Positions 54,095-64,000 of a stretch of DNA of 64,000 nucleotides are shown here, piece after piece. The stretch covers positions 1 through 64,000 of the forward strand of contig JAIRXU010000046.1 in NCBI GenBank assembly GCA_031268095.1, given 5' to 3'. Origin of the DNA: Oscillospiraceae bacterium (GTDB lineage: Bacteria > Bacillota > Clostridia > Oscillospirales > Acutalibacteraceae). The translations under genes and the position numbers were made by a program. The notes beneath the pieces are model-generated. The model had not been told where the DNA came from. It was given only the letters and a program-made list of their open reading frames with translations, and did not search any database. Numbering within the stretch: position 1 is the stretch's first letter; each line of letters starts with the position of its first letter.

Positions 54095-56209
54095 ATGTCG
54101 AAACTCATCATCGTCGAATCCCCCGCCAAGGCCAAGAGCATCAAAAAATACCTGGGGCGCGGCTACGAAGTCGCCTCCTCGATGGGACATGTCCGCGACC
54201 TGCCTCCGGCCAAGCTCAGCGTGGACGTGAAGAACAATTTTACGCCGAAATACGCTGTGCTCAAAGGCAAAGAAAAGCTGGTAAAGGACCTCCAGCAAAA
54301 AGCGGCGGAAAGCGAGATGGTCTACCTCGCCACTGACCCGGACCGCGAGGGCGAAGCCATCTCCTGGCACCTGGCTTCCCTGCTGCGGCTGAACCTGGCG
54401 GACGAAAACCGGGTGACCTTTAACGAGATTACCAAAACCGGGGTCAAAGGCGGCATGGCTCATCCCCGGCGGGTGGACATGAACTTGGTCAACGCGCAGC
54501 AGACCAGACGGATTCTGGACCGGCTGGTGGGGTACCGGCTCAGCCCCTTTGTATCCCAAAAAATCCGGCGGGGGCTCTCTGCCGGGCGGGTGCAGAGCGT
54601 GGCGGTGCGGCTGATTGTTGACCGGGAACAGGAGATCCGCGCCTTCACACCGGAGGAATACTGGACCATCGAAGCCATATTGGCCAACGGCGAGGGAAGA
54701 AAGCTGACCGCGTCTTTTGCCGGGGACCAGAATGGGAAAATCGAGCTGAAAACCCGGGAGGAGACGGATCAAATTCTCGCCCGGTTAGATAAAGCGCAGT
54801 TTCAGGTGGGGCAAATCAAGAAGGGGACCCGCAAGAAAAATCCCGCCCCGCCGTTCATTACGTCAACGCTTCAGCAGGAGGCCTCCCGCCGCCTGGGGTT
54901 CCAGGCCCAGCGCACCATGCGCGTGGCCCAGGAGCTGTATGAAGGGGTGGAGATTCCGGAGGTCGGGACGACGGGGTTGATTACCTACATGAGAACCGAT
55001 TCCCTGCGGATTTCCGACGAGGCCCGCGACGAGGCTGCGGCTTTCATTACGGCGCAGTACGGGAAAGACTACCTGCCCGAGCAGCCAAGGATCTACAAAT
55101 CCCGGGCCAATGCCCAAGACGGGCACGAAGCCATCCGCCCGACGATGCCTTCTCTCACCCCCGCGCAGGCGAAAGGCCACCTGACGCCCGACCAGTTCAA
55201 GATCTATGATCTGGTTTGGAAGCGCTTCTTGGCCAGCCTGATGGCCAGCTGCATCCAAAATACCGTCCGCGCGTCCATTACCGCCGCGCGGCCCGAGGAC
55301 CGACGCAGGGGGAAATGGCTGAGTTTCAGCGCTTCCGGCTTCTCCGTGCGGTTCGACGGATTCACGGCCCTCTATGTTGAATCCACCGACGACGGGGACG
55401 AGGAGGCCGCCGCCGCGCTCCCGGAACTGCGGGAAGGGGAGGCCCTGGCGCTCCAGGAGCTGCAGCCGGGCCAACACTTCACGCAGCCGCCGCCGCGCTT
55501 TACGGAAGCGTCGCTGATCAAGGCGCTGGAAGAAAGCGGGGTCGGCCGGCCGAGCACCTATGTCACCATCATGAGCACAATCCTCAACCGGGGCTACGTC
55601 AAGCGCAACGGAAAGCTGCTCTGCCCAACGGAACTGGGCGAGGCAACAACGGCGCTGCTGAAGGACCGTTTCCCGCAGATTGTCAACGTCCGTTTCACCG
55701 CCGACATGGAGGATTCCCTCGACGAGGTCGGCAAGGGGCAGGCGGATTACGTTCAGATCCTGGACGGCTTTTACGCCGACCTGGACGCCAGCCTCACCAA
55801 AGCCAAGGAAGAGATGAAGGACGTCAAAATCACGCTCGAAGAGGACCAGACGGACATCCCCTGCGAAAAATGCGGGCGGATGATGGTGATCAAGACCGGA
55901 CGCTACGGGCGTTTTTTGGCTTGCCCGGGCTATCCTGAATGCAAAAACGCAAAACCTTTGGTGCTGGAGACCAAGGCCCTCTGCCCCAAGTGCGGCGGGA
56001 AGGTGATCCAGCGCACGAGCAAGAAAGGCCGGGTGTTTTTTGGCTGCGAGACTTGGCCAAAGTGCGATTTCGCGACCTGGGACACCCCGACGGAGGAGCG
56101 CTGCCCTCAGTGCGGCAAAAGCCTCTTCCAGCAGCGCAGCAACCTCATCCGCTGCCTGAATGAGGGATGCGGGTATTCGATGAAGACAGAGAAAAAGAAG
56201 GAGACGTGA
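54095..56209 (+). CDS. topA: DNA topoisomerase I (type IA)
   Basis: MSKLIIVESPAKAKSIKKYLGRGYEVASSMGHVRDLP...TDPDREGEAISWHLA...GLITYMRTDSLRIS; C-terminal CxxC zinc ribbons. Confidence 0.98.
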   Translation: MSKLIIVESPAKAKSIKKYLGRGYEVASSMGHVRDLPPAKLSVDVKNNFTPKYAVLKGKEKLVKDLQQKAAESEMVYLATDPDREGEAISWHLASLLRLNLADENRVTFNEITKTGVKGGMAHPRRVDMNLVNAQQTRRILDRLVGYRLSPFVSQKIRRGLSAGRVQSVAVRLIVDREQEIRAFTPEEYWTIEAILANGEGRKLTASFAGDQNGKIELKTREETDQILARLDKAQFQVGQIKKGTRKKNPAPPFITSTLQQEASRRLGFQAQRTMRVAQELYEGVEIPEVGTTGLITYMRTDSLRISDEARDEAAAFITAQYGKDYLPEQPRIYKSRANAQDGHEAIRPTMPSLTPAQAKGHLTPDQFKIYDLVWKRFLASLMASCIQNTVRASITAARPEDRRRGKWLSFSASGFSVRFDGFTALYVESTDDGDEEAAAALPELREGEALALQELQPGQHFTQPPPRFTEASLIKALEESGVGRPSTYVTIMSTILNRGYVKRNGKLLCPTELGEATTALLKDRFPQIVNVRFTADMEDSLDEVGKGQADYVQILDGFYADLDASLTKAKEEMKDVKITLEEDQTDIPCEKCGRMMVIKTGRYGRFLACPGYPECKNAKPLVLETKALCPKCGGKVIQRTSKKGRVFFGCETWPKCDFATWDTPTEERCPQCGKSLFQQRSNLIRCLNEGCGYSMKTEKKKET

Positions 56210-56215
56210 GACAGG

Positions 56216-57562
56216 GTGGGAGACGAAGGAAGCGCGCAGCGCCGGGAAACGGGGAAGGATGATCTTGTAACGGTCGTCGGCGGGGGATTCGCCGGGGCCG
56301 AAGCCGCGTGGCAGCTGGCCAGAGCGGGCGTTTCCGTGCGGCTGTATGAGATGAAGCCGGGGCGCTTTTCGCCCGCGCACCAAAATCCCGATTTGGCGGA
56401 GCCGGTCTGCTCCAACTCCTTCAAAGCCGAGCGGCTGGGGTCCGCCGCCGGTCTGCTCAAGGCGGAGATGCGGCGGCTGGATTCCCTTTGTGTGCCGGTC
56501 GCGGAGCAAACGCGGGTGCCCGCCGGGGGGGCGCTGGCCGTGGACCGGTCGGCGTTTTCGCGGGCGGTGACCGAAGCGATAGAGGCGGAGCCGAGGATCA
56601 CCCTCGTGCGGGAGGAAGTGACGGAAATCCCCGCCGCGGGGACGGTGATCATCGCCGCCGGGCCGCTGGCCTCCGACGCGCTGACGCTGCGGATTCAGGA
56701 ATGCTGCGGGAACGGACTGTCGTTCTATGACGCGGCCGCGCCCATTGTTACGGCGGAGAGCATTGCGATGGACAACGCCTTTCCGGCGTCGCGCTATGAC
56801 CGGGGCGGGGAGGACGACTACCTCAACTGCCCGCTCAATCAAGAAGAGTACGAGGCGTTCCAAGCGGCGCTGCAAGGCGCGCAGCGCGCCAGGACGCACG
56901 ACTTCGACGTCTATGAAGGCTGCATGCCAATTGAGGCGCTGGCAGCGCGGGGGGCGGACGCGATCCGTTTCGGACCGATGAAGCCCGTGGGACTGCGGGA
57001 CCCCCGCACGGGCCGCCGTCCCTGGGCGGTGCTCCAGCTGCGCAAGGAGAACCGGGCGGGGACGCTCTGGAATTTGGTGGGGTTCCAGACGAATCTGACC
57101 TTCGGGGAGCAAAAGCGCGTGTTCGGGCTGATTCCGGCGCTGCGGGAAGCGGACTATGTCCGATATGGGGTGATGCACCGCAACACCTTCCTGGATTCCC
57201 CCCGGCTGCTGGGGAGCGATTTTCAGATGAAGAGCCGCCCGGGACTCTACTTCGCCGGGCAGATCACGGGAGTGGAAGGCTATATGGAGTCCGCCGCCGC
57301 CGGGATCCTCGCCGGGCGGAATGCTGTCCGGCGCCTGCGGGGCCTGCCGCCGCTGACGCTGTCCCCGGAAACGATGCTGGGGGCCCTGAGCCGGTACATC
57401 AGCGACCCTTCCGTCCGGGACTTCCAGCCGATGGGCGCGAACTTCGGGCTGCTGCCGGAACTGCCGGAACGGATCCGGGACAAGCGGGCGCGGTACGAAG
57501 CCCTGGCGGCACGGGCGCTGGAAGCGCTGGAAGTGTGCCTGCGCGAAGCGGGGGAACCCTGA
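56216..57562 (+). CDS. trmFO: Methylenetetrahydrofolate--tRNA-(uracil-5-)-methyltransferase
   Basis: VTVVGGGFAGAEAAWQLARAGVSVRLYEMKPGRFSPAHQNPDLAEPVCSNSFKAERLGSAAGLLKAEMRRL; GTG start. Confidence 0.97.
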   Translation: MGDEGSAQRRETGKDDLVTVVGGGFAGAEAAWQLARAGVSVRLYEMKPGRFSPAHQNPDLAEPVCSNSFKAERLGSAAGLLKAEMRRLDSLCVPVAEQTRVPAGGALAVDRSAFSRAVTEAIEAEPRITLVREEVTEIPAAGTVIIAAGPLASDALTLRIQECCGNGLSFYDAAAPIVTAESIAMDNAFPASRYDRGGEDDYLNCPLNQEEYEAFQAALQGAQRARTHDFDVYEGCMPIEALAARGADAIRFGPMKPVGLRDPRTGRRPWAVLQLRKENRAGTLWNLVGFQTNLTFGEQKRVFGLIPALREADYVRYGVMHRNTFLDSPRLLGSDFQMKSRPGLYFAGQITGVEGYMESAAAGILAGRNAVRRLRGLPPLTLSPETMLGALSRYISDPSVRDFQPMGANFGLLPELPERIRDKRARYEALAARALEALEVCLREAGEP

Positions 57563-57617
57563 ATGGCTGGCCGGCCGGACCGCGCCAAAACCGACGAATT
57601 CCAAAGGAGAGATTGCC

Positions 57618-58142
57618 ATGCCGCCGCGCCTGTATCATGTGAGCGAGGAAAGCGATATTGCCGTGTTCTGTCCCCGCAAGCCGGAGCGCGGGGATTTGCG
57701 GGACAGCCCGCCGCTGGTTTGGGCAATCGAAGAGGACTGCCTGCCGAATTACCTCCTGCCGCGCGAGTGTCCCCGGGTGTGTTATCACGCGACAGAAACG
57801 ACAACCGGGCAGGACAGGGCGGCGCATCTTTCCTCCGCGGCGAATCATGTGGTCGCCATCGAACACCGCTGGTTTGCCCGCTTGCGGGCGGCGACGCTCT
57901 ATCTCTATGAATTCGCCCCCGCGGACTTCGTGCCGCAGGACGAAACGGCAGGGTATTACGTCAGTGAAACGGCGCAAAAGCCCATGGCGAACCGGGAGAT
58001 CAAAGATATTCCGGCGGAGCTCTTCCGGCGCGGGGTGGAACTGCGTGTTCTGCCGGAACTGTTCACGCTGCGCCGGAAAATCATCGGCAGCAGCTTTGCC
58101 TGGTCAATGATACGGATGCGGAACGCGGCGGCCGAAAGCTAG
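57618..58142 (+). CDS. DUF6886-like family protein
   Basis: RLYHVSEESDIAVFCPRKPERGDLRDSPPLVWAIEEDCLPNYLLPRECPRVCYHATETTT. Confidence 0.75.
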   Translation: MPPRLYHVSEESDIAVFCPRKPERGDLRDSPPLVWAIEEDCLPNYLLPRECPRVCYHATETTTGQDRAAHLSSAANHVVAIEHRWFARLRAATLYLYEFAPADFVPQDETAGYYVSETAQKPMANREIKDIPAELFRRGVELRVLPELFTLRRKIIGSSFAWSMIRMRNAAAES

Positions 58143-58202
58143 CGGCCGCGCTTTCGATTGGAAAAGATTTTTTTTGTTTCTGTGAAAGAAAGGAGTTGCA
58201 TC

Positions 58203-59198
58203 GTGAAAATCATCGTAGACGCCTTTGGGGGAGACAACGCGCCGCTGGCGGTTCTGGAGGGCTGCCGGCAGGCGCTGGACGCGGAGGGACAGGGGCTGAC
58301 CATTGTTCTGACGGGACCGCAGGAAGCCATTGAAGCCTGCGCGGCGGAGCACAAAATTTCGCTGGCGGGGATGGAAATCCGCCCCGCGCCCCGGATCTTC
58401 GAAATGGAGATGGAACCCCACACCATCCTCCGGGAAAACAGCGACACATCCCTGGGCGTAGGGCTCAAGGCCCTGGCGGCAGGAGAGGGGGACGCGTTCG
58501 TCAGCGCCGGCTCCACCGGGGCGCTGATGGTGGGCGCGACGCTCTTCGTCAAGCGGATCCGGGGGGTGCGCCGGGCGGCGATCGGGACGGTGCTTCCCTC
58601 GGACCAGGGGCCGTTCCTGCTGCTGGACGCGGGGGCAAACGCGGAATGCACCGCCGAGATGCTGGAAAATTTCGCGGTGCTCGGGGACGCCTATATGCGC
58701 AAGGTTCTGGGCGTGGCGGAACCGAAAGTGGGGCTGGCCAACATCGGCACGGAATCCACCAAGGGGGATACCCTGCGCCAGGAGGCGTACCAGCGGCTGC
58801 AAGCGCTGCCGGGGATCCGGTTCACCGGAAATATTGAGGCAAGAGAGGTCCCGAAGGGGGAGTGCCAGGTGGTGGTGACCGACGGATTCACCGGCAATAT
58901 CATGCTCAAGCTGTTTGAGGGAGTGGCGGGAACGTTGCTGGAGATGCTCAAGGACGTCTTCAAGAAAAATCCGCTGACGATGCTGGGCGCGGTGCTGGTC
59001 TCCAAAGGTCTGCTGGGCCTCAAAAAAAAGATGGACTATGCCGAATACGGCGGCGCGCCGCTGCTGGGCATCGACGGCGTGGTGATCAAGGCGCACGGGT
59101 CCGCCAACGCCAAGGCCTTTCGCTTCGCGATCCGCCAGGCGCGCCGCTGCCTGGAAAATCATATGGTGCAAACCATAAAGGAGAATCTGACCGCATGA
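58203..59198 (+). CDS. plsX: Phosphate acyltransferase PlsX
   Basis: VKIIVDAFGGDNAPLAVLEGCRQAL...DAGANAECTAEMLENFAVLGDAYMRKVLGVAEPKVGLANIGTESTKG; GTG start 58203. Confidence 0.96.
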   Translation: MKIIVDAFGGDNAPLAVLEGCRQALDAEGQGLTIVLTGPQEAIEACAAEHKISLAGMEIRPAPRIFEMEMEPHTILRENSDTSLGVGLKALAAGEGDAFVSAGSTGALMVGATLFVKRIRGVRRAAIGTVLPSDQGPFLLLDAGANAECTAEMLENFAVLGDAYMRKVLGVAEPKVGLANIGTESTKGDTLRQEAYQRLQALPGIRFTGNIEAREVPKGECQVVVTDGFTGNIMLKLFEGVAGTLLEMLKDVFKKNPLTMLGAVLVSKGLLGLKKKMDYAEYGGAPLLGIDGVVIKAHGSANAKAFRFAIRQARRCLENHMVQTIKENLTA

Positions 59199-59869
59199 AT
59201 ACGGCTGCGCTGGAACAGGCCATCGGTTACGCGTTCGCCCGCCCCGCGCTGCTGGAGCAGGCCCTGACCCATTCCTCCTACGCCAACGAGCGCAGGGACT
59301 CCGTCGGCTGCAACGAGCGGCTGGAATTCCTGGGGGATTCGGTGCTGGGATTCGTGGCGGCGGAATATCTCTACGCGGCGCATCCGAACCTGCCGGAAGG
59401 GGAACTGACCAAACGGCGGGCAGCGGCGGTATGTGAACCCGCGCTGTGCGCCTATGCGCAAAGCTTTGGGCTGGGAGACTACCTCCGGCTGGGCAAGGGG
59501 GAAGCCGCCGCAGGGGGGGGCCGTCGGCCGTCCATCCTGGCGGACGCCTTCGAGGCGCTGCTGGCGGCGATCTACCTCGACGGGGGCATAGCGCCGGCGC
59601 GGGGCTTCGTGCTGCGTTTTCTGGAGCGGCAGGAGCCCGCGCTGCGGGACGCAAAGACGCAGCTGCAGCAGATCGTTCAGCAGCGGCCGGAAGAAGCGGT
59701 GGAATATGTGCTGGTGGACGAGTCCGGGCCGGACCACGCGAAATGCTTCGCGGTGGAAGTCCGGCTGCATTCCAACGTCCTGGGGGTGGGCCGGGGCCGC
59801 AGCAAGAAGCAGGCCGAGCAGGCCGCCGCCGCCGAGGCGCTGACGCTGATGGGGGTTGCGCTCGGCTGA
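59195..59869 (+). CDS. rnc: Ribonuclease III
   Basis: LEQALTHSSYANERRDSVGCNERLEFLGDSVLGFVAAEYLY...ILADAFEALLAAIYLDGG...dsRBD C-terminus. Confidence 0.97.
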   Translation: MNTAALEQAIGYAFARPALLEQALTHSSYANERRDSVGCNERLEFLGDSVLGFVAAEYLYAAHPNLPEGELTKRRAAAVCEPALCAYAQSFGLGDYLRLGKGEAAAGGGRRPSILADAFEALLAAIYLDGGIAPARGFVLRFLERQEPALRDAKTQLQQIVQQRPEEAVEYVLVDESGPDHAKCFAVEVRLHSNVLGVGRGRSKKQAEQAAAAEALTLMGVALG

Positions 59870-59936
59870 GAGAAGCGGAAAGAAAAAGCGGAAGGCGGAG
59901 GAATGTAAATTCTTCATGAATTCTCCGCGGGGGCCC

Positions 59937-59965
59937 TTGCGCTTCCGGGCGGAAAAGGGTATACT
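59937..59965 (+). promoter_or_regulatory. Putative promoter for MFS transporter gene
   Basis: TTGCGC (59937-59942) - 17 bp - TATACT (59960-59965). Confidence 0.55.
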
Positions 59966-60009
59966 AGAACAGCGCCATATATCTTTGCAGGAAAGAAGGT
60001 TCGGCCGCC

Positions 60010-61569
60010 GTGAAAGAAACCGCGAAAGGGAAACTGAATTACAAGCAGACCATCCTGACGGGCTTTGGATTTTTGGCCACCTCCATCGCCTGGGCGATTT
60101 ATGACCCGTACATCACGAAAATCCTCAAGAAATTTCTGACGGAATCGCATATCGTGACCGAATGGAGCGCGAAGCTGGCCAACGTCAGCTTTTTGGCGCG
60201 GTTCATTTCCTCCCAGGGAGAGAGCGCCTTTGTCGGAGGAAAATTCACGCTGGTGCCGCTGTTCATCGGCGTCATCATGACGTTCGACAATATTTTCGGC
60301 GTCATCTTCCAGCCGCTTTTTGGAAAGATTTCGGACCAGTGCCATTCCCGGCTGGGCAAGCGGCGGCCCTTTATTTTGATTGGCGCGCCGATCTCCGCCG
60401 TGCTTTTCGCACTGATTCCCTGGATGCCTTCTCTCCCGGCGGTGATGGTCTGCATCATCCTGTTTGTGTTTGTGATGAGTCTCTGGCGTTCGCCGGTGGT
60501 GGCGCTGATGCCGGACCTGACGCCGCCGGACCTGCGCTCCGACGGCAACGCCGTCATTAACCTCATGGGAGGCATCGGCGCGGCGGTCGGCATGGGGGCC
60601 GGGACGGTTGTCACGGTACTCTGCGCCAAGGCGGCAGGGGTCGAAACCAAGGCGCTGGACGAATTCCTGACGTTCCCGTATGTGTTCCTGACCGGCGCGG
60701 TGGTCATGGTGGTTGGTATGCTGGCGCTGCTGTTTTTTGTGAAGGAGAAAGACAGCCGGCTGCTGAGCGCGGATCTTCTGGCCGACCGGGACGCGGCCGC
60801 CCGCAAGGCCGCCGAACAGAAAGCCAAAGCCGAAGAACGGGCCGCCCGCAAGGGGATGAAGCTGACGAAAGCGGAGCGCTTCAGTTTGGGGATGATGCTC
60901 CTGGGGCTGTTCTTCCTCTTCTGCGGCGTCAACGCGATCACGACATTTTTCTCGCTCTTCGCGGAAGAAATCCTCCACCGGGAAACGGCCGGCGCGGCGC
61001 GGCTGATCCTGATCCTCTTCCTCTGTTCGGCCCTGGCGGCGCTGCCTTCCGGAAAACTCGGGCAAAAATTCGGCCGGAAGAAGACCATTCTGGCGGGGCT
61101 GGTGATGTTTCTGGGGGCGTTTCTGGTATTCTTCGGGGTATTTCTGGGGGCGATTCATGCCCAGGGATTCACCGTTTCCTCCTATATCGCGCTGAATGCG
61201 GCAACGCCCGGCGCGGCGGAAATCAATTCCATTCTGGGAACACTGAACGTCCTGATCTATCCGGTGCTGATTTTGGCGGGGTTCGCGAACATGATGATCA
61301 CTGTCAACACGCTGCCGCTGGTGCTGGAAATCGGTGGGCTGTCCCGGGTCGGGACCTTCACCGGGTACTACTATACCGCGACGTTTTCCGCCCAGATCGC
61401 ATCGCCCATTGTCTATGGCTTCTTCCGGATGTTCAGCGGCAGTTATATTTCGCTGTTCTATTATAGTCCGATTGCCTTTGCCCTGGCGTTGCTGGTGATT
61501 CTCTTCGTCCGTCACGGAGAGGCCATCCCGGAGCGTGTCATCCGGGAGGCCAAGCTGGCGGAAGACTAG
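60010..61569 (+). CDS. MFS transporter (SLC45/GPH-like)
   Basis: GFGFLATSIAWAIYDPYITKILKKFL...MTFDNIFGVIFQPLFGKISDQCHSRLGKRRPFILIGAPISAVLFALIPWMPSL; 12-TM-like; GTG start. Confidence 0.88.
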   Translation: MKETAKGKLNYKQTILTGFGFLATSIAWAIYDPYITKILKKFLTESHIVTEWSAKLANVSFLARFISSQGESAFVGGKFTLVPLFIGVIMTFDNIFGVIFQPLFGKISDQCHSRLGKRRPFILIGAPISAVLFALIPWMPSLPAVMVCIILFVFVMSLWRSPVVALMPDLTPPDLRSDGNAVINLMGGIGAAVGMGAGTVVTVLCAKAAGVETKALDEFLTFPYVFLTGAVVMVVGMLALLFFVKEKDSRLLSADLLADRDAAARKAAEQKAKAEERAARKGMKLTKAERFSLGMMLLGLFFLFCGVNAITTFFSLFAEEILHRETAGAARLILILFLCSALAALPSGKLGQKFGRKKTILAGLVMFLGAFLVFFGVFLGAIHAQGFTVSSYIALNAATPGAAEINSILGTLNVLIYPVLILAGFANMMITVNTLPLVLEIGGLSRVGTFTGYYYTATFSAQIASPIVYGFFRMFSGSYISLFYYSPIAFALALLVILFVRHGEAIPERVIREAKLAED

Positions 61570-61627
61570 GGGTTCGGCGGACGGCGCGGCAGGCGAAGAC
61601 CCATCAAACGGAAATTGGGGTGACCAC

Positions 61628-62314
61628 ATGTCAAACATCATTGAAATCAAGGGGCTGACCAAGTCTTACGGCGCTCACGTAGTGCTGCAAAACATCGACC
61701 TGAACCTGCCCGCCGGGCAGATCATCGGGCTGATGGGGCCCAACGGTTCCGGCAAGACCTCGCTGATGAAGATTATTACGGGGATGATCAACGACTACAC
61801 CGGTTCGGTCAGGGTCGGGGGCGAGGCCATCGGCCCGCACACCAAGGCCATCATGGCTTACCTGCCGGACAAAAGCTTCCTGCCGCCCTGGATGAAAGCC
61901 GGGCAGGCCATCCGCTACTTCGCGGATTTTTACGGGAATTTCGACAAGGAAAAAGCTTTCCGGATGCTGGACGCTTTCCAGCTTTCGCCGGACATGCGGG
62001 TGAAGACCATGTCCAAGGGCATGCAGGAAAAGCTGCTGCTGCTGCTGGTCATGTGCCGCGCGGCGAAGCTCTTCGTGCTGGACGAGCCCCTGGGCGGGGT
62101 GGACCCGTCCGCCCGGGCGTTTATCATGGACACGATTCTGAACAACCGCCCGGCCGATTCTACCATTCTGCTGTCTACCCACATGATTTACGACATGGAG
62201 CGGGTGTTCGACGAGGCGCTGATGATCGGGCGCAGGCAAGTTCTCTATCACGCAAAGGTTGGCAACACCGACCTCAACAAACTCTTTCAGGAGGTGTTCC
62301 CGTATGTTGGGTAA
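61628..62314 (+). CDS. ABC transporter ATP-binding protein
   Basis: IIEIKGLTKSYGAHVVLQNIDLNLPAGQIIGLMGPNGSGKTSLMKIITGM...MSKGMQEKLLLLLVMCRAAKLFVLDEPLGGVDPSAR. Confidence 0.96.
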   Translation: MSNIIEIKGLTKSYGAHVVLQNIDLNLPAGQIIGLMGPNGSGKTSLMKIITGMINDYTGSVRVGGEAIGPHTKAIMAYLPDKSFLPPWMKAGQAIRYFADFYGNFDKEKAFRMLDAFQLSPDMRVKTMSKGMQEKLLLLLVMCRAAKLFVLDEPLGGVDPSARAFIMDTILNNRPADSTILLSTHMIYDMERVFDEALMIGRRQVLYHAKVGNTDLNKLFQEVFPYVG

Positions 62315-63140
62315 GCTGCTCAAATACGAAATTCTGCATACCGGCCGCAGTTTTCTCTGGGTGCTGGGGATTGGCCTGATCGTGGGCGGCGGGGCGACGC
62401 TCCTGTCTTTCACCAGGGATGCCCAAATGGGTCAGTTCCTGACGACGTTCCTGCTGAACATTCTGCTGTGTCTCATCGCGTTCGTCATCCTCATCCTGGC
62501 GATGGCGTTCATTCTGCTTGCGACGTCCCGGTCCATGTTCAGCGAACAGGGATACCTGGCGTTTTCGCTGCCGGTGTCCAGCCACCAGTTGCTGCTGGCC
62601 AAATTTTCCGCCAGTGTGCTCTGGCTGCTGCTCAGTGCCATCGAGGCGGCGGGGCTCTATATTGGCGCGTTTTTCAACATCCGGCGGCTGATCCTCAACG
62701 CCGGGGACGCCGTGCTCAGTTCCCTCAACGCGGAGGGCAGCATGGTGGAAGACTTCGGGTCGGTGCTGGGCCTGCCGAGTTTCGGCGAGATCCTGCATCT
62801 GGCCATTGCGCTGTTTATTTCTGTGCTGGTATTTCTGATGCTGGTGATGATGGTCGTCATTTTTGTCACCACCGTCAGCCATGTCCGGCCGTTCCAGGAG
62901 CTCAGCGGGCTCTGGACGGTGGTCTTCCTGGTGGCGTCCGCCATCGTCTTCGGCGGCCTGACAAAGGTTCTGTCGGATCAGATCCATATCAATTATTCGG
63001 TGAAATTCCTCCAAATGGCTGGGGAAGCAGCGGAAATGCTGCAAGTCAATCTGTTTAAGCCCATCTTGTATCTGATCTTCACCGCCGGGATGTTCTTCCT
63101 GACGGACTGGCTGCTGCAAAAGAAGATCAGCCTGAAATGA
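62304..63140 (+). CDS. ABC transporter permease
   Basis: MLGKLLKYEILHTGRSFLWVLGIGLIVGG; about six hydrophobic segments; overlaps the ATPase gene. Confidence 0.87.
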   Translation: MLGKLLKYEILHTGRSFLWVLGIGLIVGGGATLLSFTRDAQMGQFLTTFLLNILLCLIAFVILILAMAFILLATSRSMFSEQGYLAFSLPVSSHQLLLAKFSASVLWLLLSAIEAAGLYIGAFFNIRRLILNAGDAVLSSLNAEGSMVEDFGSVLGLPSFGEILHLAIALFISVLVFLMLVMMVVIFVTTVSHVRPFQELSGLWTVVFLVASAIVFGGLTKVLSDQIHINYSVKFLQMAGEAAEMLQVNLFKPILYLIFTAGMFFLTDWLLQKKISLK

Positions 63141-63757
63141 CGCGGCTGGGGATTTACGGCGGGAGCTTCCATCCGCCGCACCGCGGGCACGGCCGCGCGG
63201 CCGCGTTTTTCCGGGAAGCCTGCGCGCTGGATCAGCTCTGGATCATTCCGGCCAAGGAACCGGTGCTGCGGGAGGCCCTGGAGGGGGCGTCGCCGTCGGA
63301 CCGGCTGGCGATGTGTCGGCTGGCGTTCAGCGGATATCCCTGTACGCAAGTGAGCGACGCGGAACTGCGGCGCCCGGGGGTGAGCTACACGATCGATACC
63401 CTGCGTCAGGCGGCGGAAGACTGTCCCGGCAGCGAGCGGTTTCTATTGGTCGGCGGCGATCAGCTGGCGCAGTTCTCCCGCTGGAAGGACTGGCGGGAAA
63501 TCCTGGCGCTCTGTACGCTGACGGTCCTGCCCCGGGACAGCGCGCCGCTGGCGCTCCCGGCGCAGCTGCGGGAACAGCGGGAGCGGGTCCGGCTGCTGGA
63601 AGGCTTCGAGCCGCTGCCGGCCCGGGCGACGGAAATCCGCGCGCGGCTGCGCAGCGGGGAAGACGTGAGCGGGGACCTGGACTCTGAGGTGCTATCTTAT
63701 ATCAAGGAAAGAAGACTCTATGGATATGACCCAACAGACGCCGCCGAAGACCCGTGA
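63137..63757 (+). CDS. nadD: Nicotinate-nucleotide adenylyltransferase
   Basis: LGIYGGSFHPPHRGHGRAAAFFREACALDQLWIIPAKEPVLRE...GVSYTIDTLRQ...FLLVGGDQLAQFSRWKDWREIL. Confidence 0.96.
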   Translation: MTRLGIYGGSFHPPHRGHGRAAAFFREACALDQLWIIPAKEPVLREALEGASPSDRLAMCRLAFSGYPCTQVSDAELRRPGVSYTIDTLRQAAEDCPGSERFLLVGGDQLAQFSRWKDWREILALCTLTVLPRDSAPLALPAQLREQRERVRLLEGFEPLPARATEIRARLRSGEDVSGDLDSEVLSYIKERRLYGYDPTDAAEDP

Positions 63758-64000
63758 GGACTGCCGCCGGGTCATTGAGCCGTTGTTGCCGCCGGACCGG
63801 CTCTGGCACAGCGAATGCGTCGCTGACGCGGCGGAGGCGCTGGCGCGGCAGGTTGGCGCGGACGGGGAAAAGGCCATGCTGGCCGGGATGCTGCACGACT
63901 GCGCGAAGGTCTTTCCGCCGGAGGAGCAGCGGGCGCTCTGCGCGCGGTACGGCAAGCCCCTGACGGTGGAGGACGGGCGGAGCCCGAAAATCTGGCACGC
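63720..64000 (+). CDS. yqeK: YqeK-like HD-domain Ap4A hydrolase (3' truncated by window edge)
   Basis: MDMTQQTPPKTREDCRRVIEPLLPPDRLWHSECVADAAEALARQVGADGEKAMLAGMLHDCAKVFPPEEQ; HD motif, follows nadD. Confidence 0.9.
   Translation, partial: MDMTQQTPPKTREDCRRVIEPLLPPDRLWHSECVADAAEALARQVGADGEKAMLAGMLHDCAKVFPPEEQRALCARYGKPLTVEDGRSPKIWH

Noticed and set aside
54863-57619. 918-aa minus-strand ORF antisense to topA and trmFO
   Set aside because: Spans two clearly identified genes; low-complexity Arg/His/Gln/Pro product.
1-64000. tRNA, rRNA, CRISPR array, transposase/IS, integrase, phage or reverse transcriptase genes
   Set aside because: None recognised on either strand from the sequence or the ORF track.

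Overview
A 64 kb chromosomal window from a GC-rich Bacillota/Clostridia-type genome, probably Oscillospiraceae-like (inferred from gene content; not tested). Its backbone is an S10-spc-alpha ribosomal super-operon (rpsJ to rplQ, about 10.26-25.43 kb) with secY, map, infA and rpoA embedded and no adk in the usual slot. Other conserved blocks are infC-rpmI-rplT, dprA-topA-trmFO, plsX-rnc and nadD-yqeK. Accessory genes lie between these: an InlB-like repeat protein pair without signal peptides, a PstS-like lipoprotein, a WG-repeat lipoprotein, a fused KDPG aldolase/sugar kinase, a beta-helix secreted protein, a TIGR03915/TIGR03916 putative DNA-repair pair, a NahK-like kinase with a DUF5696-like lipoprotein and a Gfo/Idh/MocA oxidoreductase, an ECF sigma/anti-sigma-like pair, and a transglutaminase-like exoprotein. 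Items most worth a second look: (1) the window opens with a DUF6273-like C-terminus that looks like the variable region of a diversity-generating retroelement target, followed by hairpins; (2) a perfect 16-bp parS-like palindrome (TGTTTCACGTGAAACA) just upstream of the radical SAM gene; (3) a long rpsJ leader with a terminator-like hairpin and a competing pairing; (4) a promoter plus a 19-bp terminator-like hairpin upstream of infC with no good ORF, i.e. a candidate small RNA or attenuator; (5) an apparent ATC start codon for infC. No tRNA, rRNA, CRISPR array, transposase, reverse transcriptase or phage gene was recognised. Family calls are from reading the protein sequences; no database search was run.
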